Of a stretch of DNA of 29,307 bases, positions 13,990-22,641 are shown piece after piece; position 1 is the stretch's first letter, and each line of letters starts with the position of its first letter. This stretch comes from an uncultured Desulfovibrio sp. (GTDB taxonomy: Bacteria > Desulfobacterota > Desulfovibrionia > Desulfovibrionales > Desulfovibrionaceae): assembly GCA_900553145.1 (NCBI GenBank), contig USCL01000011.1, positions 1 to 29,307 of the forward strand. Direction: 5' to 3'. A model generated the notes under the pieces. That model saw only the letters and a list, made by a program, of their open reading frames with translations. It was not told where the DNA came from and made no database searches. The position numbers and the translations under genes were made by a program.

Positions 13990-15414
13990 TCAGATGTTGC
14001 GGATTCCTGCGTACTTGGCGAACAGGGCCTCGGTTTTCTTCACATCGGTCAACGACAGCAGATCAAAAAGATCGTCCGTTGCCTCATGCGAAAGCAGGTG
14101 TTCCCGTTCAGCGGCCTCACGGCAGGTAATATTGTGTTCGTACGCCATATTGGCCACACGGCTGCCGATCTTGTAGCCGAAGAGCGCGCTTACCATCGTC
14201 GCCAGCGAGGTGGAGCGTTCGGCCATGTGGAGGCATTTTTCGGCATTGGCGGAAAGGCCGTTCACGCACTTGTCCGCGAAGAGCACCATGCTGCGGCTCA
14301 GGATGTCGATGCTGTTGAGGATACTGCGGATCGGCACGGCCGAGGAAGCGCCGAGGTCCAGCTCTCCCGAGAAGGCCCCGAAGCCCACACCCGCCTGATT
14401 CCCCGCCACGCGGTGGCAGGCCAGAATCATCACTTCCGTCATGACCGGGTTGATCTTGCCGGGCATGATGGAGGAACCGGGCTGCACCGCAGGAATGACG
14501 ATATCCCCGAATCCCGCGCGCGGGCCGGAGCCCATCAGGCGGATATCGAGGGCCGCCTTCGCCGCCACGGTGGCGAGGGCGTGCAAATGCGCATGCAGGA
14601 TGATAAAGGAGTCGGAAGCCTGAAGGCCGTCGAACAGATTGGCGTCACGGCGGATCTCACGCCCGCAGACGGCGGAAAGGTTCTTGTAGATATGCCCCGA
14701 GAAGCCGGGCATACATCCCATACCCGTACCGACGGCGGTAGCACCGAGCACGCCGGTACACCAGCGCGTCCGCTCCCTTTCCAGCAACAGCCGGTTCCGC
14801 CGCATCCCCGCAGCATAGCCGGAAAATTCTTGCCCCAGCGTGATCGGCACGGCATCCTGCAAACAGGTACGCCCCATTTTTACCACGTCGGCGAACTCCG
14901 CGGCCTTGGTGTCCAGAGCCGCCTCAAGATGCGCAGCCGCCGCGATGACCCGGCCCACTTCGTTATGGATAGCGATCCCCTTGGCGGTCGGCACCACGTC
15001 GTTGGAGGACTGGCACATGTTGACGTGGGTATTGGGATGAACCTCATCAGAGCCTTTGTGCCCGGTAAGAATCTCGTTGGCCCGGTTCGCCAGCACTTCA
15101 TTGGCGGTCATATTGAAAGGGGTGCCCGATCCCCGGAAGATGCACAAGGGAAAGTCGGCATTGAAGGCCCCGCCCGCCATTTCATCGCAGGCCCGCATGA
15201 TGGCGTCCGCCTTGGCCGCATCGAGCGCGCCGATTTCCTTGTTGGTCATGGCGCACGCTTTCTTTACCTGTGCGATGGCCACGATGAATGCCGGATAGGC
15301 GGACAGCGGATCGTCAGTGATGGCGAGACACCGGCGGTTACGCTCCGTCTGGATGCCGTAATAGACTTCGTCGGGCAGCAGCATTTCACCGAGTGCGTCG
15401 GTTTCCTTACGCAT
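13990..15414 (-). CDS. Aspartate ammonia-lyase-like enzyme, copy 1
   Basis: This 474-residue enzyme belongs to the aspartase/fumarase superfamily, which removes ammonia (or water) from a succinyl group to yield fumarate. Visible motifs are HPNTHVNMCQSSNDVVPTA (about 127-144), GRTCLQDAVPITLGQEF (about 181-197) and the signature catalytic loop GSSIMPGKINP (about 313-323). Length is that of aspartase. At residue 184 it carries Cys, where E. coli aspartase has Gln and fumarase C has His. The ATG at 15414 has AGGAG 7 bases upstream; an in-frame TTG at 15429 lies in that site. A paralogue lies directly upstream. Aspartate deamination is likeliest for one copy; the other may take a substituted aspartate. 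Confidence 0.85.
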   Translation of the reverse strand: MRKETDALGEMLLPDEVYYGIQTERNRRCLAITDDPLSAYPAFIVAIAQVKKACAMTNKEIGALDAAKADAIMRACDEMAGGAFNADFPLCIFRGSGTPFNMTANEVLANRANEILTGHKGSDEVHPNTHVNMCQSSNDVVPTAKGIAIHNEVGRVIAAAAHLEAALDTKAAEFADVVKMGRTCLQDAVPITLGQEFSGYAAGMRRNRLLLERERTRWCTGVLGATAVGTGMGCMPGFSGHIYKNLSAVCGREIRRDANLFDGLQASDSFIILHAHLHALATVAAKAALDIRLMGSGPRAGFGDIVIPAVQPGSSIMPGKINPVMTEVMILACHRVAGNQAGVGFGAFSGELDLGASSAVPIRSILNSIDILSRSMVLFADKCVNGLSANAEKCLHMAERSTSLATMVSALFGYKIGSRVANMAYEHNITCREAAEREHLLSHEATDDLFDLLSLTDVKKTEALFAKYAGIRNI

Positions 15415-15454
15415 GAACGTTCTCCTCAAGTGGCAAATAATCGTTGAGGCTCCG

Positions 15455-16912
15455 TCAGCCGATGGAGCGAATTCCGCCGTATTTTTTCAGCAGGGCAACG
15501 CTCCCGGCGCGGTGTGCGAGCGCTTCCACATCGAAAAGCTCCTCCGCCGCATCCACGGGGATGAGTTTCTCTCGAAGGGCCGCTTCCTTGCAGGTGATAC
15601 CCTCCCTGTAGGCTATCCCGGCGATTCGGCTCCCCGTTTCATAGCCGTACAACGTGCTGACGATAGTGGCGAGAGATGTGGATTCCTCGGCGTAACGGCG
15701 GCACACAGCCTCATTGGCGACGATGCCCTCCACACACTTTTCGCTGAACAGGGTAAAGCCGTTTCCGAGCATTTCCAGAGACTGCAACAGGGCGAAGAAG
15801 CTGACCGTGGCGTTGCTGGCCAGATCGAGATCACTTACGGAGGCGTTCATGGTGATCGCCCAGTCGTTTGCCGCCACCTGATGCATGATCTGGACGACGA
15901 GGTCACACATGAAGGGATTGATCTTGCCGGGCATGATGGAAGAACCGGGAGCCACAGCGGGCAGACGGATTTCGCCGAACCCCGACCGGGGACCGGAGGA
16001 CAGCAAACGGAGATCGTTGGCTATTTTTCCGGCAGCACAGGCGAGAACCTTGAGGGCGCCTGACAGCGCGAGGAGTCCGTCGGCATTTTGCATGGCGTCG
16101 AACAGCCCCGCATCGGGGACGGGGCTCCCTTCCCGCGTGTCCGGCAGGTGCATTTCAAAGCCGACAATGGCGCTCAGGTGCGGATAAACGGCCTCGACAT
16201 AGCCGGGCAACACGCCGAGCCCCGTCCCGATGACCGTACCGCCGAGTACGCCGACGCGGAAATCCTCGCGCAGGTTTTCAAGGCGTTCCCGGCCTCGGCG
16301 GATAACCCCGTGGAATCCGGCAAACACCTGCCCAAGCGTCATGGGCACGCCGTCCTGAAGGCAGGTCCGGCCGAGACGCACCACGTCTCCGAACTCCTCG
16401 GCCTTGCGGGCGAAACCGTTTTCCAGCGCAGCCACACCTTCCAGCGCGCGGCCCGCCTCGCGGTACAGAACGATGTTCTCCGCCGTGGGGTAGACGTCGT
16501 TGGAGGACTGGCACATGTTGACGTGCGTATTGGGATGAACCTGATCGTATCCCTTGTGCCCTGTAAGCAGTTCGTTGGCCCGGTTGGCGATGACCTCGTT
16601 GAGGTTCATGTTGATGGAAGTGCCTCCGCCGCGCCAGATATTGACGGGGAACTGCCCTTCCATCCAGCCTTCAAGAATATCGTCGCAAGCCCGGACAACA
16701 GCGTCGGCCTTATTCGCTTCGAGCGCCCCGATGTCCCGGTTCGCCAGCGCGCAGGCTTTCTTGATTTCCGCCAGTGCGCGGACCACGGCGGGGTAGTCGT
16801 TGAAGGTTTTGTCCGTCACGTCAAAATTGGAGAAGGAACGGAGCGCCTGAATGCCGTAATACACGTCGTCCGGCAACCGCATTTCGCCAAGGGCGTCTTT
16901 TTCTATACGCAT
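15455..16912 (-). CDS. Aspartate ammonia-lyase-like enzyme, copy 2
   Basis: This 485-residue paralogue of the downstream lyase has the same motifs: HPNTHVNMCQSSNDVYPTA, GRTCLQDGVPMTLGQ with Cys184, and GSSIMPGKINP at about 323-333. It differs by an insertion of about ten residues near 258-268 (DTREGSPVPD) and in the loops around the active site (NIWRGGGTSINMN versus CIFRGSGTPFNMT). The substitution of Trp-Arg-Gly-Gly-Gly suggests a different pocket. The two genes are 40 bases apart and clearly co-transcribed. Two full-length copies side by side argue for two related substrates, or for a heteromeric enzyme, rather than simple redundancy; this is inference. Confidence 0.85.
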   Translation of the reverse strand: MRIEKDALGEMRLPDDVYYGIQALRSFSNFDVTDKTFNDYPAVVRALAEIKKACALANRDIGALEANKADAVVRACDDILEGWMEGQFPVNIWRGGGTSINMNLNEVIANRANELLTGHKGYDQVHPNTHVNMCQSSNDVYPTAENIVLYREAGRALEGVAALENGFARKAEEFGDVVRLGRTCLQDGVPMTLGQVFAGFHGVIRRGRERLENLREDFRVGVLGGTVIGTGLGVLPGYVEAVYPHLSAIVGFEMHLPDTREGSPVPDAGLFDAMQNADGLLALSGALKVLACAAGKIANDLRLLSSGPRSGFGEIRLPAVAPGSSIMPGKINPFMCDLVVQIMHQVAANDWAITMNASVSDLDLASNATVSFFALLQSLEMLGNGFTLFSEKCVEGIVANEAVCRRYAEESTSLATIVSTLYGYETGSRIAGIAYREGITCKEAALREKLIPVDAAEELFDVEALAHRAGSVALLKKYGGIRSIG

Positions 16913-16957
16913 GAGCTTGGAATCCTGCTGAAAGGGAATGAAGGGGCGCCATGCACA

Positions 16958-17998
16958 CTAGAGCACAAAAGGTTCGTCCCACATCTTGACGGAGGTTCCG
17001 AGACCCTTTTCCCGCGCGTTGGCAAGGAGAAGGGAACCAAGAGCCACATCCTGGACGCCGAGGCCGACGGTGTTCACATAAATGATCTCGTCATCCGATT
17101 CGCGGCCGGGGCGGTCGCCGACGACCACGGCCCCAAGCTCTGCGGTGATGTCTTCATCCTTGAGCTTCCCGGCGAAGAACATGTGCGCGAGGCTCGACAC
17201 GTCGCGGTGCTTGATCTGTTCCCAGTCGTCAACATACCGCTTGTCCGCCGCGGAAATGACCTCGTACTCGCATTCGTTGCCGCCGACGTGGATGTAGAGC
17301 ATGCCCGGCTCCAGATGACGCCGCAGCAACAGGGGCTCGCTGCTTCCCGTGGCGGTCACGACGATGTCCGCGCCCCTGACGGTTTCGTCGACCGTGGCGC
17401 AGACGGCGATCTTTCTGCCCGTGCGCTTTTCCATATGCTGGGCGAAATCCTCGGCCTGCGCGGGATTCACGTCGTAGATGCGGATTTCCTGAGCCTGCGG
17501 GCGGGCCACAAGCAGTGCCATGAGCTGCGTCCGGCCTTGGAACCCCCCGCCTACGATGGCGATCGTCCGGATATCCTTCTTGGCGAGGTGCAGGGCTGCG
17601 GCCCCCATGTTGGCCCCGGTACGGATGGCGCTCAGAAGCACGCCGTCCATGACCGCCGCCGGGTAGAGGGTGACGGGATCGTTGATGATGACGAGCGCGG
17701 CCACCTTGGGCATGCCCGGCGCGCGGACGCCTTCGGGGGAGACGGCGATCCACTTGATGCCCGCGGTGCGGATATCGCCGCCAATCCAGCCGGGTAAGGC
17801 GTTGATGCGGCCCTTTTCCCATTCCGTTTCCACGCCGCCCCAGCGGATGACCCCTTTGCTCGGAAGCACGGTTTCGCCGCGCCAGTGAAGCCCGTAGACT
17901 TTTTCCATGAGCGGCACGATCTGCTCCATATTCAAGACGCCCGCTTCGATGACTTCACGCTGAGAAAGGAACAACAGGGAATGCGAAGTGTCAGCCAT
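16958..17998 (-). CDS. Ornithine cyclodeaminase/mu-crystallin-family dehydrogenase
   Basis: This 346-residue enzyme has the two-domain fold of the ornithine cyclodeaminase/mu-crystallin family. The nucleotide-binding motif IVGGGFQGRTQ is at about 148-158. Upstream, GIKWIAVSPEG contains the conserved Lys (about 82), and LLSAIRTGANMGAAALHL the conserved Arg. Family members reduce cyclic or linear imines or oxidise amino acids with NAD(P)H; one known member, BhcD, is an iminosuccinate reductase making L-aspartate. Here it lies directly before two aspartase-like genes and after a TRAP permease. A route imino acid or amino acid to aspartate to fumarate is therefore attractive, but the substrate is not proven. 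GGAG precedes the ATG. Confidence 0.85.
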   Translation of the reverse strand: MADTSHSLLFLSQREVIEAGVLNMEQIVPLMEKVYGLHWRGETVLPSKGVIRWGGVETEWEKGRINALPGWIGGDIRTAGIKWIAVSPEGVRAPGMPKVAALVIINDPVTLYPAAVMDGVLLSAIRTGANMGAAALHLAKKDIRTIAIVGGGFQGRTQLMALLVARPQAQEIRIYDVNPAQAEDFAQHMEKRTGRKIAVCATVDETVRGADIVVTATGSSEPLLLRRHLEPGMLYIHVGGNECEYEVISAADKRYVDDWEQIKHRDVSSLAHMFFAGKLKDEDITAELGAVVVGDRPGRESDDEIIYVNTVGLGVQDVALGSLLLANAREKGLGTSVKMWDEPFVL

Positions 17999-18034
17999 TA
18001 TGGTTTCTCCAATTGAGTGAACAGAGGAAGGGGG

Positions 18035-19957
18035 CTACCCGCGACGGGACCCGAGCCACTGCCAGAGGAGGGCGCAGGCCACAAGGCCGACGCCGATGAG
18101 ATCCGTAACAAGGCCCGGTTGGATGAGCGCCAGCGAACCGAGCAGAAACAATCCCCGCTGCCCCATGTTGAGCACTCGATCCCGGAACGCGCCCTGAAGC
18201 GCCGAACCGAGGAAGAACACCCCGCAGAGCGAGGTCGCGAGCGTGCCCATGATTTCGGGAAGGCTGCCCTGCCAGAGCAGCGACGGCGCGTACACGAACA
18301 TGAACGGGACGATGAAAGCCACGATACCGAGACGCACGGCGGTCAGGGCCACGCCCATCGGCTTCGTCTTGCCGAGCGAGGCCGCGGTGAACGCCGCGAG
18401 TGCAACGGGCGGCGTGATCGCGGACAGGCAGGCGAAATAGAAGATGAACAGATGCCCGGTAAGGGCGGGTACCCCGAGCCCGGTGAGGGCGGGCACGATG
18501 ACGGCGGCGCAGATGAGATAGGCCGCGGCGGTCGGCAGGCCCATGCCAAGGATCAATGCCGACCCCATGGTCAGGACGAGGGCTACGGGCAGGATGCCGC
18601 CGGAGAGCGCGATGATTCCGCTGGCGAACTTCAGGCCCGTCCCGGTGAGGTTCAGGACGCCGATGATGATGCCCGCGGTGGCACAGGCGGCGATGAGGCC
18701 CACGGCCTGCTTGGCCCCGTCCGCGAAGCCCGCCACGAACTGCTCGGGCGTAAGCCGGGTGCTCTTGCGCAGGAACGTGCAGAGGATCGTGGAATAGATG
18801 GCCCAGATGGCCGCCTTGATGACCGAGGCGTTCAAGCCGATGAGCACAAAGATCAACACGAAGATCGGGATGACCAGATGCCCCCTTTCCAACAGCACCT
18901 TGCGGGCGTCGGGCAACTCGTCCTTGGCGTAGCCGTGCAGCCCTTCCTTATAGGCTTCGAGGTCGATCATGTAGAAGATCGAGACGAAATAGAGGATCGC
19001 CGGGATAACCGTGGCGAGGGCCACGTCGAGATACGGCGTGCCCGTCAGTTCCGCGATGATGAACGCCGCCGCCCCGAGGATGGGAGGCGTCATCTGCCCG
19101 CCCGTGGAGGCCACGGCTTCCACGGCGGAGGCGAAGCGCGGCGAGTAGCCGACCTTGATCATCATAGGGATGGTGAACGTCCCGGAGGCCACCACGTTGG
19201 CCGCCGAGTTGCCGGAGATCGTGCCGAACAGGGCGCTGCCGATGACGGCCACCTTGGCCGGCCCGCCGCGCTTGCCTCCGGCAACGGCCATGGCGATGTC
19301 GATGAAAAACTGCCCTGCGCCCGTGCTGGCGAGGAACGCGCTGAACAGGAAGAACAGGAAGACGAACGAAGCCGACGTCGCCAGCGGCGTGGACAACATG
19401 CCGTCCATCCCGGTGATGTAGCTGAAGACGCGGGCGAAGCTGTAGCCGCGATGCCCGCCGAGGCTGTAGGGCAAATACTTTCCGAGCAATGCGTAGGCGA
19501 GGAAGAAAATCGCGATGGCGGGAAGGATCCAGCCGTTGGTGCGCCGGGTCATCTCGAGGATCAGCACGACGATAATCGTGGAAAAGAACAGGTCGAGGTT
19601 CGTGGGAGCCACGCCGACGCGGTAGATGATGGTGTCCAGCTCAAGGATGAAATAGATGCAGGCCGACGCCGCCAGCAACATACAGGCCCAGTCGCACAGC
19701 GTGGGCATCCTCTTGTCGGAGCGCCGGGAAAACGGATACAGAAAATAGGCCAGCACAACCCCGAAGCAGATGTGGGAATAGTAGAGCGCCCAAGGCTCCA
19801 TCGAACTGTAACCCAAAAACCAGATGTGGAAGACGGCCATGCTGAGGCCGATGGCATAATACAAATATTTGAGGGCTCCTGTCGGCTTCCGGGACGTGTA
19901 CCCCTCCTCGCTCAACGTTTCCAGAGTGTCGTCATCGGGCAAATCCGTGGTGCTCAT
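18035..19957 (-). CDS. TRAP transporter permease, fused DctQ-DctM type (second system)
   Basis: This 640-residue inner-membrane protein is a fused TAXI-TRAP permease like the one at 5061-7010. Its cytoplasmic N-terminus is acidic (MSTTDLPDDDTLETLSEEGY), followed by the small-subunit helices, then the large-domain motifs GGPAKVAVIGSALFGTISGN and NVVASGTFTIPMM, with GGQMTPPILGAAAFI and MGLPTAAAYLICAA later. ATG 19957 has GGAG in good position; the longer frame starting at 19990 lacks one. It follows the receptor gene and precedes the dehydrogenase and lyases by a short gap. The two fused permeases are diverged paralogues, so the operons probably import different compounds. Confidence 0.93.
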   Translation of the reverse strand: MSTTDLPDDDTLETLSEEGYTSRKPTGALKYLYYAIGLSMAVFHIWFLGYSSMEPWALYYSHICFGVVLAYFLYPFSRRSDKRMPTLCDWACMLLAASACIYFILELDTIIYRVGVAPTNLDLFFSTIIVVLILEMTRRTNGWILPAIAIFFLAYALLGKYLPYSLGGHRGYSFARVFSYITGMDGMLSTPLATSASFVFLFFLFSAFLASTGAGQFFIDIAMAVAGGKRGGPAKVAVIGSALFGTISGNSAANVVASGTFTIPMMIKVGYSPRFASAVEAVASTGGQMTPPILGAAAFIIAELTGTPYLDVALATVIPAILYFVSIFYMIDLEAYKEGLHGYAKDELPDARKVLLERGHLVIPIFVLIFVLIGLNASVIKAAIWAIYSTILCTFLRKSTRLTPEQFVAGFADGAKQAVGLIAACATAGIIIGVLNLTGTGLKFASGIIALSGGILPVALVLTMGSALILGMGLPTAAAYLICAAVIVPALTGLGVPALTGHLFIFYFACLSAITPPVALAAFTAASLGKTKPMGVALTAVRLGIVAFIVPFMFVYAPSLLWQGSLPEIMGTLATSLCGVFFLGSALQGAFRDRVLNMGQRGLFLLGSLALIQPGLVTDLIGVGLVACALLWQWLGSRRG

Positions 19958-19986
19958 GGCTGTCTCCAAAAAAAGTCTTGGGGCAA

Positions 19987-20014
19987 GCACCGGGGCGGGC
20001 GGCCGTCCCGGTGC
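19987..20014 (-). other. Hairpin between receptor and permease genes
   Basis: GCACCGGG (19987-19994) and CCCGGTGC (20007-20014) form an 8-bp stem with a 12-base loop in the 69-base gap between the receptor stop and the permease start. Like the hairpin in the first TRAP operon, it may set the receptor-to-permease ratio. Confidence 0.5.
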
Positions 20015-20026
20015 GGAAACAGGGTC

Positions 20027-21004
20027 TTACTTCGCTTCGGCGGGGATCAGCTTGTCGGGAATGGCCAGCCCGATTTCGCGGTAGTACTTGATGGCGCCCT
20101 TGTGGAGAGGCACGCTGCTGTACAGGATGTCCTCAGGCTTCGTCTTGGCCATATCCTTCACCGCGTTGGCGAGCTGAGGCAACACTTCGAAAGTGGCCTT
20201 GGTCATGTCGTAGACGAGATCTTCGGGGAGATCCTTGTGGGCCACGGCGAAGTTCCACAGGGAAATGACATGGATGTCTTCCTTAGCGGCCTTGTAGGTT
20301 CCCTTGGGGATAACGCCCTGCGTCCAGTGGGGATACGCCTTGAGCAGTTTGGCGAAGTCGTCCTGCGTCATAGTCAGCAGGTTGATCTCGTTGGATGCCT
20401 CCATTTCCATGATGACGGGAGCGGGGACGCCCATAACGGAGAAGGACGCCTGCGTCTGGCCGTCACGCAGGGTATTGAGCTGCTGGCTGGCCGGCATCCC
20501 GCTAACCTTGGCGGGCTTCAGGCCAAGCGTTTCGATGATCGCGCGGGCGGCGAGGAAACTGCTCGAACCGGCGGAAGACGAGGCGACATGCTTGCCGTCG
20601 ATGTCATGGATGGTCTTGAGGCCGGAATCCGCCAAGGCGTAAATCTGAAGGTAGCTGGGGTACAGCGGAATGAAGGAACGCATGGCTTGGAACTTCTGAG
20701 GTACCTTCCCCTTGCCATTGTACATGTCCCCCGCCTGCCATGCCGTCACCATGCCGAGGTCCATTTCCTTGTTTTCGATGAGCATGATGTTCGTTTCGGG
20801 ACCGCCGGTAACTTCGATGGAGAGATCCACCTTGTCGCCGAGCTTACCGTTCAGCGCATTGCTCCACGTGCCGCCGAGAACGTAATAGGACCCCCCTCCG
20901 GTGGACGTGCCCATGAGCAGGCGCTGCTTGGCGTGAGAGATCGGCGCGGAAACGGCCAGAGCCATGACGGCGACGCCCACAAATTTCCAAAACATTCTGA
21001 ACAT
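20027..21004 (-). CDS. TAXI-family TRAP solute-binding receptor (second system)
   Basis: This 325-residue periplasmic receptor has a signal peptide (about 1-25, ending SAPISHA) and the TAXI start LLMGTSTGGGSYYVLGGTWS, followed by EVTGGPETNIMLIENKEMDLG and the second lobe with DIDGKHVASSSAGSSSF. GAGGAG lies 7 bases before ATG 21004. Its ligand-lobe text differs strongly from the receptor at 7096-8037 (serine-rich ASSSAGSSS in place of ELIAAGDG), again arguing for a different ligand. It supplies the permease encoded next. Confidence 0.93.
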   Translation of the reverse strand: MFRMFWKFVGVAVMALAVSAPISHAKQRLLMGTSTGGGSYYVLGGTWSNALNGKLGDKVDLSIEVTGGPETNIMLIENKEMDLGMVTAWQAGDMYNGKGKVPQKFQAMRSFIPLYPSYLQIYALADSGLKTIHDIDGKHVASSSAGSSSFLAARAIIETLGLKPAKVSGMPASQQLNTLRDGQTQASFSVMGVPAPVIMEMEASNEINLLTMTQDDFAKLLKAYPHWTQGVIPKGTYKAAKEDIHVISLWNFAVAHKDLPEDLVYDMTKATFEVLPQLANAVKDMAKTKPEDILYSSVPLHKGAIKYYREIGLAIPDKLIPAEAK

Positions 21005-21061
21005 TACCCTACTCCTCGGTTAAACTGTTCCCTGCACGAGACGCCAAGCCGGAACCCCGGC

Positions 21062-21766
21062 TCAGCGCATGTCTATGACTATGAGCCACGCCTTGGGGGC
21101 GGCGGCCAGAGACACCGTTTCGGGCCCAGAGACGCGCACGTGATCGCCGGGTTGGAGGATTTGCCGATCCATACGGATGCGGCCGCTGACCACATAGATA
21201 AACGTCTTGGAACCAGCAGGAACGGAATGCTCAAGCGGAACCTGTTCCAGAGAGGTGAGATAGACGTCGGCATCCACATCGAAGGGGAGCGGAATGCCTT
21301 TCGATGACGCCTCTGCCCTGCCGGAGACGACATTGAGGAGGTGATCCGCCATAAGCGATGGCGAAAACGTCCTCATTTCGTGATAGGGATGGGTGTGCAG
21401 GCAGCGGGGCTGAAAACGCACGCTCATGAAACGCAGCATGGAGTTGCCGTAGTTGGCCGTTTCCCGGGCATAGCCGGTCCCGGCCGTAACGCGCTGCACG
21501 GTCACAGGCTTGAGCACAAGCGAATTGTTCAGGGTATCTACACACTTCTGCATCCCCTCGACGACGAAGAAAAGCTGCTCGCAGTTATGGTGGGGGTGCA
21601 TCTTGAACCCGGCCGCCGGGGGAACCCGGTAGTCATTGAACACGAGCAGGGAACCGAACGCGGCATTGCGGGGATCGAAGTAGTTGTTGAAGGACAGAAG
21701 GCTCGTCACGCTGATGGTGCCGTACTGTTCCGTATGGCATGCGGATAGGGGAATGACATCAATCAT
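21062..21766 (-). CDS. Cupin/pirin-like protein
   Basis: This 234-residue protein has two cupin-like halves. The first contains MHPHHNCEQLFFVVEG (about 58-73), with His and Glu placed as metal ligands; the second contains GSKTFIYVVSGRIRM and LQPGDHVRVSG. HTHPYHEMRTFSPSL between them resembles pirin-family text. Pirins include quercetinase-like enzymes and regulators of metabolism. ATG 21766 overlaps the end of the upstream regulator by 8 bases, and GGGAGG inside that gene serves it, so they are translationally coupled. A small hairpin covers its stop codon (21047-21062). It may be a ligand sensor, isomerase or detoxifying enzyme for the imported compound. Confidence 0.7.
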   Translation of the reverse strand: MIDVIPLSACHTEQYGTISVTSLLSFNNYFDPRNAAFGSLLVFNDYRVPPAAGFKMHPHHNCEQLFFVVEGMQKCVDTLNNSLVLKPVTVQRVTAGTGYARETANYGNSMLRFMSVRFQPRCLHTHPYHEMRTFSPSLMADHLLNVVSGRAEASSKGIPLPFDVDADVYLTSLEQVPLEHSVPAGSKTFIYVVSGRIRMDRQILQPGDHVRVSGPETVSLAAAPKAWLIVIDMR

Positions 21767-22502
21767 CGTCGGCCTCCCGAATGCGCTCCAGCATGTCGCT
21801 GTCCAGATAGTTCCTCCAGATGGAAACAACCTTGCCGATCAGCGGGACAAAAAGGATTTTGTTCATGTCCAGAATGATCGGGGAGTATTTCACGTTGTTC
21901 GAATAAAAGATGAGCAGATTGTTCTGGACGCAACACCGCTTCAGGGATGTGCCCACGGCATCCCGGGCATTGAGGCGCACCCCGAACAGATCCCTGCCCA
22001 GATTCTGTTCCATGAACGGATGATAGATGAAGCACGGCTGAATATAGGCAATGTCACCGGGCATGATTTCCGGGGCCATGCTGTCGTCACTGACGATAAT
22101 GGCGTAGGGTTGGCGGAATTCCCCGGTCTGAACGAATGAACTCGTTTCGCGCAGCCACCCGGAAGGCACCGGAGGTTCCTCCATCGTTTCGGAACGGGAA
22201 AGGTACAAAGGGATCCAGACCGTCATCTCGTCGGAGGCTGGTTTTTCCCGTCCCATCGTAAAGTCCGAGAAGATCCTGCTTCCCTGAAAATCGGAATCCT
22301 GCATGACATTGCGACCAAGGAGATAGTCCACGCTCACCTGCAACGCTTCAGCTATGGTGCAGAGCGTCGCATAGTCCGGCTCGCTTCTGTCATTGATATA
22401 GTTGCAGAGCCGGGAGCGGGTTATACCCAGACGCAAAGCGAAATCCATTTGGGATTGACGCTTTTTTGCCAAAAGAGATTTAAGCCGCTTTCCAAAAGAC
22501 AT
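21759..22502 (-). CDS. XRE-family regulator with S24/LexA-like C-terminal domain
   Basis: This 247-residue protein joins an N-terminal helix-turn-helix of the Cro/CI type (about 1-64, SQMDFALRLGITRSRLCNYI) to a C-terminal S24 domain. The candidate catalytic dyad is Ser141 in VSDDSMAPEIMPGD and Lys188 in GTSLKRC. Phage repressors of this build cleave themselves after RecA activation; I see no clear Ala-Gly cleavage site in the linker. The architecture is phage-like, but the gene heads a metabolic operon and is coupled to the cupin, so it is more likely to regulate transport and breakdown. AGAGGGA precedes the ATG and a good -35 lies upstream. Confidence 0.85.
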   Translation of the reverse strand: MSFGKRLKSLLAKKRQSQMDFALRLGITRSRLCNYINDRSEPDYATLCTIAEALQVSVDYLLGRNVMQDSDFQGSRIFSDFTMGREKPASDEMTVWIPLYLSRSETMEEPPVPSGWLRETSSFVQTGEFRQPYAIIVSDDSMAPEIMPGDIAYIQPCFIYHPFMEQNLGRDLFGVRLNARDAVGTSLKRCCVQNNLLIFYSNNVKYSPIILDMNKILFVPLIGKVVSIWRNYLDSDMLERIREADDD

Positions 22503-22522
22503 GGTTCCCTCTTTGTTTTGAG

Positions 22523-22551
22523 TGTATGGGAAATGGTGCCTTTTCTGTCAA
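22523..22551 (-). promoter_or_regulatory. Candidate promoter of the second TRAP operon
   Basis: On the minus strand a perfect TTGACA (22546-22551) is followed after 17 bases by CATACA (22523-22528), a weak -10. The start would be near 22516, leaving a short leader with an AGAGGGA ribosome site before the XRE gene. The weak -10 suggests regulation or activation. Confidence 0.55.
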
Positions 22552-22641
22552 CGCAGAAGAAAATGTTTTTCATCTCTTTGATTCAAAATAAAAATAAATA
22601 CATTTCGCTTCATTATATTTATCAGGACATCATCTTCTCCT

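Noticed and set aside
14086..15447. A 453-codon plus-strand open frame
   Set aside because: It is antisense to the first lyase and has the same low-complexity shadow composition.
16088..17797. A 569-codon plus-strand open frame
   Set aside because: It is antisense to the dehydrogenase and second lyase, both of which have clear family motifs; the frame itself has none.
2022..17998. Beta-hydroxyaspartate cycle
   Set aside because: A class V aminotransferase and an OCD-family enzyme occur, but in separate operons, and the dehydratase and aldolase of the cycle (BhcB, BhcC) are absent.
18017..21307. A 1096-codon plus-strand open frame
   Set aside because: It lies antisense to the TRAP permease and TAXI receptor, is rich in Arg, Gly, His and Asp as expected for reverse-strand reading of GC-rich genes, and has no domain or ribosome site.
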